Of a DNA stretch of 64,000 nucleotides, positions 7,737 through 15,574 are shown in pieces. The notes below the pieces were generated by a model that worked only from the letters and a program-made list of their open reading frames with translations, was not told where the DNA came from and made no database searches. Both the position numbers and the translations under genes were made by a program. Position 1 is the first letter of the stretch. Every line of letters begins with the position of its first letter. This DNA comes from JACVRW01 sp963728155 (GTDB taxonomy: Bacteria > Actinomycetota > Thermoleophilia > Solirubrobacterales > Thermoleophilaceae), in contig CAVSJF010000026.1 of assembly GCA_963728155.1 (NCBI GenBank), positions 124,001 through 188,000 of the forward strand. Direction: 5' to 3'.

Positions 7737-8285
7737 AGCGCTCGCGGGTCTCACTGCGGCCGCTGAGCTCGACCGACGGCCCCGAGTTCGTGGCCCTGAT
7801 GGTGGCCAGCCGCGCCCTCCATCGGCCCTGGTCGACCCCGCCCACCGACCTCGCCTCCTTCGCGTCCCTCGCATCCCGTACCGAGCGCGACGACTACGAC
7901 CTGCAGCTGGTGTGCCTGCGAGCGGGCGGGGCGATCACCGGCTACTTCGCGCTCAGCCAGATCTTCCGTGGCGCCTTTCACAACGCCTACCTGGGCTACG
8001 ACGGCAGTGCGCCCTACGCGCGGCCAGGGCTACATGCGTGAAGGGCTCGACCTGATGCTGCGGCACGCGTTTCGGGGCCAGCGCCTGCACCGTGTAGAGG
8101 CCAACATCCAGCCCGGCAACCAGCCGTCCCGCGGGCTGGTGGAGGGCGCCGGCTTCCGCCTCGAGGGCTTCTCGCCGCGCTACCTGAAGATCGGCGGGCG
8201 CTGGCGCGACCACGAGCGTTGGGCGCTCACGGTCGAGGACTGGCAGTCGCGGCCTCGCTTCGGGCGCGGGTCTCGCTCCCGCTGA
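7733..8285 (+). CDS. GNAT acetyltransferase (RimJ-like), frame-broken
   Basis: Reconstructed product of about 184 residues: LRPLSSTDGPEFVALMVAS…, then GGAITGYFALSQIFRGAFHNAYLGY and, after a one-base insertion near 8030, GYMREGLDLMLRHAF, RLHRVEANIQPGNQPSRGL and GFRLEGFSPRYLKIGGRWRDH. These are the beta4, acetyl-CoA loop and C-terminal elements of RimJ/RimL-type N-acetyltransferases. Coding sequence extends back to overlap the DUF3618 stop. No ATG/GTG lies there except GTG 7790, which would cut off the first strand, so the start is uncertain (CTG 7733 is the earliest possibility). The C-terminus overlaps the convergent LPG-synthase-like gene by 59 bases. Substrate unknown. Confidence 0.75.
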
Positions 8286-9282
8286 GAGGGTCATCCTCCG
8301 TGCCGTAGTAGCGGCGATGAAGCAGGGCCGCCACGCCGCCGGCCGGAATCGGCAGCCAGAACGAGACCAGGCGATAGGCCAGCGTGGCCACCACCGCCTC
8401 GCCCGCGGGCACCCCGGCCAGCGCCAGGGTTCCCGTGAGGCCGGCCTCGACGAAGCCCAGGCCGCCCGGGGTGAGCGGCAACGTGCCCAGGAACTGGGCG
8501 GCGCAGAAAGCGAGCAGCACGGTCGAGGCCCGCGGGTCGGCGTGAATGGCCGTGAGCGCGGTCAGCAGGGTCAGGTAGTCGAGCACCCAGCGCCCGGCGG
8601 CGAACCCCAGCGCCTCCCACCAGCGCCGGCCGAGCACGTCACGGACCTCGTTGCGCTCGCGGATCAGGCGCTTGGGCAGGCCGGTGAGCGGCGTGCGGCG
8701 GCGCAGGATCCGGTTGCGGACGGCCTGCACGACGCGGCCCACCGCGATCAGCGGGCGGTCGTAGAGCACGGCAATCGCCCCGCCGATGAACACCGCCACG
8801 AACACCACTCCGCCCACAACAGCGGCCCGGCCGAGGCCGGGATTCACCGGTGCTCCGAAGAGCAGCGCCGGCAGGGCCAGCAGCGGCAGGGCGAGCAGGA
8901 TGCCGAACACCAGTACCGACGAGGCCGTCATTCCCGAAGCGGCGGTGCCGGCGGGCACGCCGCTCCGCACGAGCATCGCGTACTGCATCGCGCCCGCGGC
9001 GGCGACACCCCCGGGCACGATTCGCCCGAACGCGTTCGACGCGAGCTGAGAGGTCGCGATCGGCTTGATGTGGTCGGCCCTCACCGCGATCTTCTGAACC
9101 CTCCACATGCAGGCGTAGCTCCCCACCTGCAGCCCCACCATGGCCACGTACCACAGCGGGTTGAAGTCGTCGAGCTGATCGAAAGCGCCGAAGACCTCGG
9201 CCAGGGCCGGCGCCAGCAGGTACAGCGACACCGCGGTTATGGCGAGCAGCAGACCGCGCTTGGCCAGAACCCCGATCTTCAT
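8227..9282 (-). CDS. Lysylphosphatidylglycerol synthase TM-region-like (UPF0104) membrane protein
   Basis: 351 residues with about eight hydrophobic helices, starting MKIGVLAKRGLLLAI. Diagnostic segments are ASNAFGRIVPGGVAAAGAMQY and LGTLPLTPGGLGFVEAGLTG, the P-G-G/GGLG signatures of the MprF-type flippase domain. There is no soluble aminoacyl-transferase domain, so it is a flippase-only member, inferred to move a lipid across the cytoplasmic membrane. It lies 11 bases downstream of the AI-2E-type permease and is probably cotranscribed with it. A second copy of this domain occurs fused to a glycosyltransferase at 28580-30913. Confidence 0.9.
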   Translation of the reverse strand: MKIGVLAKRGLLLAITAVSLYLLAPALAEVFGAFDQLDDFNPLWYVAMVGLQVGSYACMWRVQKIAVRADHIKPIATSQLASNAFGRIVPGGVAAAGAMQYAMLVRSGVPAGTAASGMTASSVLVFGILLALPLLALPALLFGAPVNPGLGRAAVVGGVVFVAVFIGGAIAVLYDRPLIAVGRVVQAVRNRILRRRTPLTGLPKRLIRERNEVRDVLGRRWWEALGFAAGRWVLDYLTLLTALTAIHADPRASTVLLAFCAAQFLGTLPLTPGGLGFVEAGLTGTLALAGVPAGEAVVATLAYRLVSFWLPIPAGGVAALLHRRYYGTEDDPLSGSETRARSEAATASPRP

Positions 9283-9293
9283 CGAGACAAAGG

Positions 9294-10409
9294 CTACGCG
9301 GGGGCCGGGTCGACCGGCGGAACCCCGGGCGGTGGGGTGGGTGGCGGCGGCGCGGGCGGCGGGTCCTGCGCGGCCGGCTTGATCGAGAGCGTGCGCAGGT
9401 CCACGTACTCACGCATGAGGATCTGGATCGACGCGGCCACGGGAATGGCCACCAGGGCGCCGATCACGCCCAGCAGCGAAGCGCCGAAGAGGACGGCGAC
9501 GATGGTCACGAAGGGCTGAACCTTGACCGTGCGCTTCTGCACCTGCGGCTGGATCACGTGGTTCTCGAACTGCTGATAGACGATCGCCCAGATCGCCCAG
9601 ATGATCGTGGCCACCGGGAAGTTCTCGAACAGCGTCACCACGCCGATGAGCAGGGCGGCGATGGTGGCCCCGACCAGCGGGATCAGTGAAAAGAGGCCCG
9701 CGATCAGGGCCAGGGGGGCGGCGAAGGGCACGCCCAGGAGGAGGAGCACGACGTAGGTGAGCACGCCGGCGATCACGGCGATGGCCAGCGCCCCGGCCAC
9801 GTACCCGCCCACGGCCTGGCCCATGTTGTCCAACGAGCGGCGCAGCCGCGCTCGCTGCTCGGGTGGTCGCAGCCGGATCGCCGCATCGGTCCAGCGCCGC
9901 CCGGCGCTGAGCATGAATGCGGCCAGGACGAGGATGGTGATGAGGGCGAAGGCGGAGCTGATCACTCCGAAGCCCACGTCCCGCAGGGTCCCCGCCGCGC
10001 CCCCTAGCCGCTCGGGCAGCTTGGCCGCCTCGCGCTCCAGCTGCTCGGTGATGTCGTAGTCCTGGTTGAGCTTGCGCAGGCGGTCGTTGTCCTGCACGAA
10101 CTTCGTCACGTCGTTTGCGTAGGTGGGCACGTTGCGCCCGAACCGGTTGCCCTCGGTGATCAGAGGCGGCGCGATCAGCGCTATCAGGGCCATCGGGATC
10201 GCGAGCAGCACGAGGTAGACGACGGTGATGGCGAGGCCCCGCCTCATGCGCGTGGACAGGTAGTTGACCGGACCTGACAGCGCGAGCGCCAGGAAGAGGG
10301 CGATCAGCAGCCACCCGATCGGCCGGCGCAGCCTGTACAGCAGGTAGAGCGCGATCGCCACGCAGACGACCGTAAGAACTACACGCAGGATTCCCTTTAC
10401 GGAAGGCAC
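9294..10409 (-). CDS. AI-2E family transporter (PerM/UPF0118)
   Basis: 371 residues with paired N-terminal helices, a soluble insert at about residues 85-150, four to five further helices, and the family motif region ATIIWAIWAIVYQQFENHVIQPQV followed by GASLLGVIGALVAIPVAAS. Known: members export AI-2 or act as Na+/H+ antiporters; the substrate cannot be told from sequence. The C-terminus is a Pro-rich cytoplasmic tail (PPPAPPPPTPPPG) that many relatives lack. Start ATG 10409 follows a short intergenic gap from the DegV gene. Confidence 0.9.
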   Translation of the reverse strand: MPSVKGILRVVLTVVCVAIALYLLYRLRRPIGWLLIALFLALALSGPVNYLSTRMRRGLAITVVYLVLLAIPMALIALIAPPLITEGNRFGRNVPTYANDVTKFVQDNDRLRKLNQDYDITEQLEREAAKLPERLGGAAGTLRDVGFGVISSAFALITILVLAAFMLSAGRRWTDAAIRLRPPEQRARLRRSLDNMGQAVGGYVAGALAIAVIAGVLTYVVLLLLGVPFAAPLALIAGLFSLIPLVGATIAALLIGVVTLFENFPVATIIWAIWAIVYQQFENHVIQPQVQKRTVKVQPFVTIVAVLFGASLLGVIGALVAIPVAASIQILMREYVDLRTLSIKPAAQDPPPAPPPPTPPPGVPPVDPAPA

Positions 10410-10441
10410 CAGAGCGCTATTCGCCCTGGTCGACCCGGCTC

Positions 10442-11311
10442 CTACTCCACGAAGCGCTTGGGCAGTCCGCCCACACCGAGCAGGCCCGGCCCGGTGTGGG
10501 TGGCCAGCACCGGCCCGAGCTCGCTGACGATGGTCGGCCCGCAGCCGAACACCTCGCTGCCGCGCTCGATCAGAGCTTCACACTGGTCGGGCGCGTGGAT
10601 GTGCTGGGCCGACCAGGCGTCCGCGCCGGACTCGTGGCGCTGGCGGGCATAGTCGAGCAGCCGTTGAAAGGCGCGGCTCGACGTGCGAACCCGCTCCACC
10701 GGAGTCATCTCGTTCTCCACGGTGAGGATCGGCTTGACCTTCAGCGTCGACCCGATCCAGGCGCTCGCCGCGCCGATGCGCCCGCCGCGGCGCAGGAACT
10801 CGAGCGTGTCGATGGCGAACCACAGCTTTAGCTCGGCGCGCGCCGCGATTATCCACTCGAGCACCTCGGCGGCGTTCTTGCCCTCGGACGCCGCCTTGGC
10901 CGCGGCCAGCACCATGAAGCCGAGGCCTCCCGCTGCCGTGGTGGAGTCGAACACCTCGATCCGCTCGCCGCCCCTGTCGTCGCGCTCCAGCGCGGCCTTG
11001 GCCTGGCGCGCGGCCTCGGGGGTGCCCGACAGCCCGCCCGATATGTGCACCGACACGATCTCGCGCCCGTCGGCGAGCAGGGGCTCGTACACCGCGGTGA
11101 AGTCGCCCACCGATGGTTGCGAGGTGGTCGGCAGGCGCTCGGCGCGCCGCAGGTCCTCGAAGAAGTTCTCGTAGTCGCCTATCTCGGTCTCCGGCACGGT
11201 GCGGTCGCCGTCGAAGACCACGTAGAGCGGGACGATCGAGATCGCGTGACGCTCCACCAGCTCGGGGGGCAGGTAGGAGGTGCTGTCGGCGACCACGGCG
11301 ACTTGGCTCAT
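10442..11311 (-). CDS. DegV family fatty-acid-binding protein
   Basis: 289 residues, full family length. Seen: N-terminal VAVVADSTSYLPPEL; the lipid-head-binding loop TTSQPSVGDF; VHISGGLSGT; and the C-terminal GPGLLGVG. Known: DegV/FakB proteins bind a fatty acid and present it to FakA for phosphorylation; no fakA is in this window. ATG 11311 is the start. Upstream, the reductase gene diverges with almost no intergenic DNA. Confidence 0.93.
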   Translation of the reverse strand: MSQVAVVADSTSYLPPELVERHAISIVPLYVVFDGDRTVPETEIGDYENFFEDLRRAERLPTTSQPSVGDFTAVYEPLLADGREIVSVHISGGLSGTPEAARQAKAALERDDRGGERIEVFDSTTAAGGLGFMVLAAAKAASEGKNAAEVLEWIIAARAELKLWFAIDTLEFLRRGGRIGAASAWIGSTLKVKPILTVENEMTPVERVRTSSRAFQRLLDYARQRHESGADAWSAQHIHAPDQCEALIERGSEVFGCGPTIVSELGPVLATHTGPGLLGVGGLPKRFVE

Positions 11312-11336
11312 GCGCGCGGCACCCTACTCTGGAGGC

Positions 11337-12419
11337 TTGGCCAAGGTTCTAGTCACCGGCGCCACCGGGTTCATCGGCTCCCACGTCGCCCTGCTGCTGG
11401 CCGAGCGCGGCGAGGACGTCACGCTCGGCGTGCAGGACGGCTCGCCCGACACGGCGATCGCCGGTCTCGACTGCCGGCGGCTCAAGCTCGAGCTGCGCGA
11501 CCGCCGGACCGTGCGCCGCGCGCTGCGGGGCGCCGAGCAGGTCTTCCACTGCGCCGGGGTGACCTCGGTTCGCGCCGAGGACGCCGAGCGCACCTTCGAG
11601 GTGAACGTCACCGGCACCAGGCTCGTGATGGAGGAATGCCTTCGCGCGGGCGTGGAGCGCGTGGTGTACACCTCGAGCGCCGCCGCCGTGGGCCCCGCCC
11701 CGCGCGGCAAGACCGCCGACGAGAGCCAGCTCTACAGTGCCGGCCGGCTCGGCATTCCCTACGTCGACTCGGTTCACGAGGGCGAGCTCGAAGCGCTGAG
11801 GGTCGCCGCGCGGGGCCTCCCGCTCGTGTGTGTCAACCCCGCCGTTTGCTTCGGTCCCGGCGACAACCTGCTCAGCTCCACCCGCATCGTTCGCTCCTTC
11901 CTGCTCGGCCGCGTGCCGGTGCACCTGGACGGCGCGGCGTCGATCGTCGACGTGCGCGACGTGGCCGCCGGGCACCTCCTCGCCGCCGAGCGCGGGGAGA
12001 TCGGCGAGCGCTACATCCTCAGCGGGCGCAACTTCATCTACGACCGCCTCTTCGCCGACTTGGGCCGGCTCTCGGGGGTCGAGCCGCCGGTGAAGCTGCC
12101 CACCGCGGCCGCGCGCGCCGCGGCCGAGCTCATCGGCGCGAGCGGCCGCTCCTGGCCGCTGACCGAAGCCGAAGTCCGCGCCGCAGGCCAGTGGTGGACC
12201 TACCGGTCGACCAAGGCCCGGCGCGAGCTTGCATGGACGTCGCGGCCGCACGAGGAGACCCTCGAGGCCACCGTCGCCTGGCACCTCGAGCGCGAGCACG
12301 AGCGAATGGCGCGCACCCGTGGTTCCCAGGCGATGACACGCCGCCTGGCCGCGCTGGCGGTCGGAGCGGGCGAGGCGGCGGGCGGGCTTCTCCGCCGTCT
12401 GCCGTTGCCGCGTCCCTAG
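11337..12419 (+). CDS. Extended SDR (dihydroflavonol-reductase/HpnA-like) lacking the YxxxK lysine
   Basis: 360 residues from TTG 11337 (ATG 11310 is an alternative but would overlap the divergent DegV start). The NAD(P) motif GATGFIGS and the substrate-side Ser/Thr patch VVYTSSAAAVGP are present, as is NPAVCFGPGDN. The catalytic Tyr is followed by V-D-S-V-H (Tyr142 to His147), so the position of the essential Lys (Tyr+4) is Val. Known: this Lys is needed for extended-SDR catalysis. The protein may be a binding-only or altered enzyme. Family certain, activity doubtful. Confidence 0.8.
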   Translation: MAKVLVTGATGFIGSHVALLLAERGEDVTLGVQDGSPDTAIAGLDCRRLKLELRDRRTVRRALRGAEQVFHCAGVTSVRAEDAERTFEVNVTGTRLVMEECLRAGVERVVYTSSAAAVGPAPRGKTADESQLYSAGRLGIPYVDSVHEGELEALRVAARGLPLVCVNPAVCFGPGDNLLSSTRIVRSFLLGRVPVHLDGAASIVDVRDVAAGHLLAAERGEIGERYILSGRNFIYDRLFADLGRLSGVEPPVKLPTAAARAAAELIGASGRSWPLTEAEVRAAGQWWTYRSTKARRELAWTSRPHEETLEATVAWHLEREHERMARTRGSQAMTRRLAALAVGAGEAAGGLLRRLPLPRP

Positions 12420-12423
12420 CCTG

Positions 12424-12684
12424 TTGGGAGTGGCCACCCTCTACCGATGCAAGGCGCCCTCGGACCTGGTCTGCCGCTGCGGCAAGGTCGCGCGCCGCCT
12501 GCGCGCCCTGGAGATCGAGTACGACGAGGTGCGCGTGCCCTTTCTCAAACGCGACCGGCCCGAGGTCGAGGAGTTGACCGGCCAGCGATGGGTACCGGTC
12601 CTCGTGCACGGCGATGAGGTGATCCACGAGTCGCACCGCATCCTCGAGTACCTCGACTGGGAAACTATGCAGGAGGTTCCATGA
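12424..12684 (+). CDS. Glutathione-S-transferase N-domain/glutaredoxin-like small protein
   Basis: 86 residues. A thioredoxin-like fold is indicated by ATLYRCKAP at the first strand and active-site region, a helix KVARRLRALE, then RWVPVLVHGDEVIHESHRILEYLD with the cis-Pro VPV motif and GST-type E-S. Extra cysteines follow the first (DLVCRCGK). No C-terminal GST domain is present. Start TTG 12424; GTG 12430 is equally possible. The stop overlaps the next ATG. Likely a cytoplasmic thiol-redox protein; substrate unknown. Confidence 0.75.
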   Translation: MGVATLYRCKAPSDLVCRCGKVARRLRALEIEYDEVRVPFLKRDRPEVEELTGQRWVPVLVHGDEVIHESHRILEYLDWETMQEVP

Positions 12685-12878
12685 GACAGCTACCCCCAGG
12701 ATCGAGCGGCGCGTCGAAGGCGGCTCACGCCGCGCGGCGCCTCTGGCCGATGGTGTTGTTGGCCTGGGAGCGCTGGCAGGCGCTTTCGCCCGATCAGAAG
12801 GAGAACTACAAGCGCCAGGCGCGCGAGTACAGCGAGCGCGGGCGCAAGGCGCTCGCCGATCGGCGCCGCGGGCGCTAG
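12681..12878 (+). CDS. Small basic hypothetical protein, 65 aa
   Basis: A Lys/Arg-rich, helical protein (AWERWQALSPDQKENYKRQA followed by Arg-rich sequence) translationally coupled through ATGA to the glutaredoxin-like gene. There is no membrane segment or cysteine. The stop overlaps the convergent GrxD gene by four bases. Family not recognised; codon use agrees with its being real. Confidence 0.6.
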   Translation: MRQLPPGSSGASKAAHAARRLWPMVLLAWERWQALSPDQKENYKRQAREYSERGRKALADRRRGR

Positions 12879-13276
12879 CTCTGCTCCAACTTGTTCTCGA
12901 GGCCGATGCCGCGCTGGACCGGCTCCGGCTGCGGCTCGGGCTCGAAGGGCTCGTCGGGCGCCTCGGCCCCCAGCAGCTCGGCCAGCTCGCCGGACTCGAA
13001 CATCTCCATGACGATGTCCGACCCGCCGACCAGCTCACCGTCGACGAACAGCTGCGGGATGGTGGGCCAGCCCGACAGGCCCGACAGCTCCTCGCGGATG
13101 CGCGGATCGGGGAGGATGTCGAGCGCCGCGTACTGGACGCCCAGCGCGTTGAGGGCTCCGGCCGTGCGGGCCGAGAAGCCGCAGGCGGGCTGATTCGGGA
13201 CGCCCTTCATGAAGAGCATCACCTTGTTCTCCTTGATCGAGTTATCGATGAAGGAGCGGATCTCGTCGTTGGTCAT
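12875..13276 (-). CDS. grxD: Monothiol glutaredoxin, Grx4 family
   Basis: 133 residues. The invariant CGFS motif occurs in PNQPACGFSARTA, followed by WPTIPQLFVDGELVGGSDIVMEM, the cis-Pro and GG-D glutathione/Fe-S-binding elements. Known: CGFS glutaredoxins carry [2Fe-2S] clusters and partner with BolA. The start overlaps the bolA-like stop by four bases, so the partners are coupled. An unusual acidic C-terminal tail of about 25 residues (EPFEPEPQPEPVQ) extends the usual domain. Confidence 0.93.
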   Translation of the reverse strand: MTNDEIRSFIDNSIKENKVMLFMKGVPNQPACGFSARTAGALNALGVQYAALDILPDPRIREELSGLSGWPTIPQLFVDGELVGGSDIVMEMFESGELAELLGAEAPDEPFEPEPQPEPVQRGIGLENKLEQS

Positions 13277-13512
13277 CTCGGGCCCCCGGGGGTCGAAGTC
13301 TTGATGGAGAGCGCGTGGATCGCGCCGCCGATCTCGTCGCCGAACACGTCATAGACCAGCTTGTGCTGCTGTATCCGTGACAGGCCCTCGAACCTGTCCG
13401 ACACGATCTCGGCGCGAAAATGGTCGCCCCCGCCGGTGAGGTCCTCGACGTTCACCGACGCGCCCGGAAGGGCGGTGGCGATACGTTCCTCCAGTTCGGT
13501 CGGCGAAGGCAC
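13273..13512 (-). CDS. BolA family protein
   Basis: 79 residues: an N-terminal helix LEERIATALPG; the strand pair VNVEDLTGGGDHFRAEIVSD; then the helix-turn-helix-like RIQQHKLVYDVFGDEIGG and the strand HALSIKT. The conserved His (GGDHF) and His of HALS are candidate cluster ligands in BolA-Grx complexes. It precedes and overlaps grxD, matching the known BolA-monothiol glutaredoxin partnership in Fe-S trafficking. Confidence 0.92.
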   Translation of the reverse strand: MPSPTELEERIATALPGASVNVEDLTGGGDHFRAEIVSDRFEGLSRIQQHKLVYDVFGDEIGGAIHALSIKTSTPGGPR

Positions 13513-13522
13513 TGAAGTTCAG

Positions 13523-13548
13523 GGTACCGACGTCCGTACCGATACAAT
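13523..13548 (+). promoter_or_regulatory. Promoter and dyad for the ErpA/IscA-like gene; probably leaderless
   Basis: TACAAT at 13543-13548 is a near-consensus -10 whose expected start point (about 13555) falls at the ATG 13557, implying a leaderless mRNA. The spacer upstream holds an 18-bp imperfect palindrome at 13523-13540 (GGTAC…GTACC, one mismatched pair), placed where a repressor or iron-sensing regulator could act. Confidence 0.5.
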
Positions 13549-13556
13549 CCGGGTAG

Positions 13557-13913
13557 ATGGTGACTATGACCGACATCGCCGCTGAGAAGGTCCGTGCCTT
13601 CATGGAGGGCCAGACCGCCGATGGCGAGATCGGGCTGCGCGTCGGGGTCAAGGGCGGCGGCTGTTCGGGCTTTCAGTACGCGCTCGCGCTCGACGAGCAG
13701 CGCGACGACGATCACGTCTTCGACGCCGCCGGCGTCCGCGTGCTGGTCGATCCGGCGAGCCTGCAGTACGTCGAGGGCTCAACCGTCGACTACACCGAGA
13801 ACTTCATGGGCTCGGGGTTCGAGGTCTCGAACCCCAACGTCGTCGCCTCCTGCGGCTGCGGCTCCTCCTTCAGGGTTGCTGAAGAAGAGCCGAGCTGCGG
13901 CGCCTCGGTTTAG
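13557..13913 (+). CDS. A-type iron-sulfur carrier (ErpA/IscA/SufA family)
   Basis: 118 residues. The three ligand cysteines are present in GGGCSGFQYALALDE and SCGCGSSF, with the typical DPASLQYVEGSTVDY segment between them. Known: A-type carriers deliver Fe-S clusters to apoproteins. It is divergent from bolA-grxD, giving a compact Fe-S handling cluster. ATG 13557 is favoured because a -10 sits 8 bases upstream; ATG 13566 is the alternative. The C-terminus continues beyond CGCG by about 15 residues. Confidence 0.92.
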   Translation: MVTMTDIAAEKVRAFMEGQTADGEIGLRVGVKGGGCSGFQYALALDEQRDDDHVFDAAGVRVLVDPASLQYVEGSTVDYTENFMGSGFEVSNPNVVASCGCGSSFRVAEEEPSCGASV

Positions 13914-14932
13914 CCCTCATCGTGGCTGTGTAGGTACACCACCCGGTCGCGGGCCTGCAACTCAGCGACGCGCGGGTCGTCGAAGCGCATCAGCTCACCG
14001 CTGCGAAGCACGCCCACCACCAGGCCGTCGGGCTTGAGGGCATCGATCGGACCCGCCTCGTCATCGGCCACCGTGTGCTCGGCGATGTCGAGCCCCTCGC
14101 CCACGGACAGCAGGTCCTCGAGCACCTCGGTCACTCTCGGCTCGTCGACGGCGTGGCCAAGTAGACGCCCGGCCGCACTGGCGGTGGTGACCACAGAGGT
14201 CGCTCCGCTCTGGCGCAGCAGGTGGACGTTCTCCGCCTCGCGCACCGCAGCCACGATGCTTGCGCTCGGATTCAGCTCGCGAGCGGTCAGCGTGGCCAGC
14301 ACCGCCGTGTCGTCGCGATCGACCGCCACCACCACCGCCCGGGCGCGCCCGATCTCGGCCTCCTGGAGAGCCTCGGTGGAGGCGACACTGCCGTCCACCG
14401 CGGCCAGTCCGAGCGCGGTGGCCCGAGCGCGGGCCTCGGCGCGCTCGTCGATCACCACGATCTCCGACTGCTTGCAGCCCTTGTCGCGCAGCGTCCTGAC
14501 GGCGCTCTCGCCCTTGGTGCCAAAGCCGCAGATGATCACGTGGTCTTTCAGGGTCTTCCTCCATCGGCCGCGACGGTAGGCCTCGCGGCTGCGTTCGGCC
14601 AGGATCTCGAGCGTAGTGCCCACCAGGATGATCAGGAAGAGCACACGGGCGGGCGTGACCAGCACGGTGGTGACGAGTCGAGCGGAGTCGGTCACCGGCA
14701 GGATGTCGCCGTAGCCAGTCGTCGTGATGGTGACCGTCGAGTAGTAGAAGGCGTCGAGCAGGGTCACCGTCCCGCCCGAGGGATCCTCGTAGCCGTCGCG
14801 CCCGAAATAGGTCAAGAGCGCCACGAAGCAGATCAGGCCAAGCGCGATGACCAGCCGTACCGCGATGTGCCGCAGCGGGCTGCGCTGGCCGCCTGGCAGG
14901 TCGACCGAAACCGATTCGTAGCGCCGGGCCAC
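13910..14932 (-). CDS. Potassium channel with RCK (TrkA-N/TrkA-C) domains
   Basis: 340 residues: two membrane helices around a pore loop with selectivity filter TTTGYGDI (about residues 71-78), then an RCK N domain with the nucleotide motif CGFGTKGESAV and acidic VVIDE end of strand 2, and a C-terminal TrkA-C-like domain (IDALKPDGLVVGVLRSGELMRF). This is the MthK/GsuK-type architecture for ligand-gated K+ conductance in the cytoplasmic membrane. The gating ligand is unknown. Confidence 0.93.
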   Translation of the reverse strand: MARRYESVSVDLPGGQRSPLRHIAVRLVIALGLICFVALLTYFGRDGYEDPSGGTVTLLDAFYYSTVTITTTGYGDILPVTDSARLVTTVLVTPARVLFLIILVGTTLEILAERSREAYRRGRWRKTLKDHVIICGFGTKGESAVRTLRDKGCKQSEIVVIDERAEARARATALGLAAVDGSVASTEALQEAEIGRARAVVVAVDRDDTAVLATLTARELNPSASIVAAVREAENVHLLRQSGATSVVTTASAAGRLLGHAVDEPRVTEVLEDLLSVGEGLDIAEHTVADDEAGPIDALKPDGLVVGVLRSGELMRFDDPRVAELQARDRVVYLHSHDEG

Positions 14933-14941
14933 GGCGGGAGC

Positions 14942-15574
14942 CTACGCTGGCGTGTTGTCCAGCGAGCTCCACAGGAACAGGCAGGCCAGCGTCCGGTAGG
15001 GACGCCATGGCTTGGCCACCTTCTCGAGGCGCTTGGCGTCGGGGAGCTTGCGCATCCGGTACTCGACCTGGGCCGCGCGGCGAATGCCGAGATCGCCGAC
15101 CGGCAGGATGTCCGGGCGCCCCAGGTGGAACATCATGAACATGTCGGCGGTCCACTGGCCGAGGCCCTTGATCGCCGTCAGCTGGTCGCTGACCTCCTCG
15201 TCTGACAGGTCCGGCAGGCGCTCCAGCTCGAGCGAGCCGTCCTCCACGTGGGTGGCGAGGTCGCGCAGGTAGGAGATCTTGCCGTAGGAGAGTCCCGCGG
15301 CGCGAATCTTCTCGGGGTCGACGGCGAGCAGCTGGCGGGGTGTGGGCGCGTGGCCGCCGAACAGGTCGGTCATGCGCCCGTAGATCGTGCTCGCGGCCTT
15401 GGTGGACAGCTGCTGTCCGACGATGGAGCGCAGCAGTGCGCCGTAGGCGTCGCCCGGGCGCTCGCGCCTCAGATCCCGCCGCACCTCCTTGGCGTGCCCG
15501 TCCACGAGCCGCGCCATAACGGGGTCGGCCTCACGCAGAGCGGTCAAGACTTTCGGCGAGGCCCTGACCGCCAT
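14942..15574 (-). CDS. DNA-3-methyladenine glycosylase (AlkA/HhH-GPD family)
   Basis: 210 residues. The helix-hairpin-helix is seen as LTAIKGLGQWTADMFMMF and the catalytic Asp follows in PVGDLGIRRA. QQLSTKAASTIYGR matches the conserved Q-x-S/T helix of the family. There is no Fe-S cysteine cluster, so it is AlkA-like rather than Nth/MutY-like. Inferred to excise alkylated bases. Its start overlaps the stop of the ABC1 kinase gene. Confidence 0.9.
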   Translation of the reverse strand: MAVRASPKVLTALREADPVMARLVDGHAKEVRRDLRRERPGDAYGALLRSIVGQQLSTKAASTIYGRMTDLFGGHAPTPRQLLAVDPEKIRAAGLSYGKISYLRDLATHVEDGSLELERLPDLSDEEVSDQLTAIKGLGQWTADMFMMFHLGRPDILPVGDLGIRRAAQVEYRMRKLPDAKRLEKVAKPWRPYRTLACLFLWSSLDNTPA

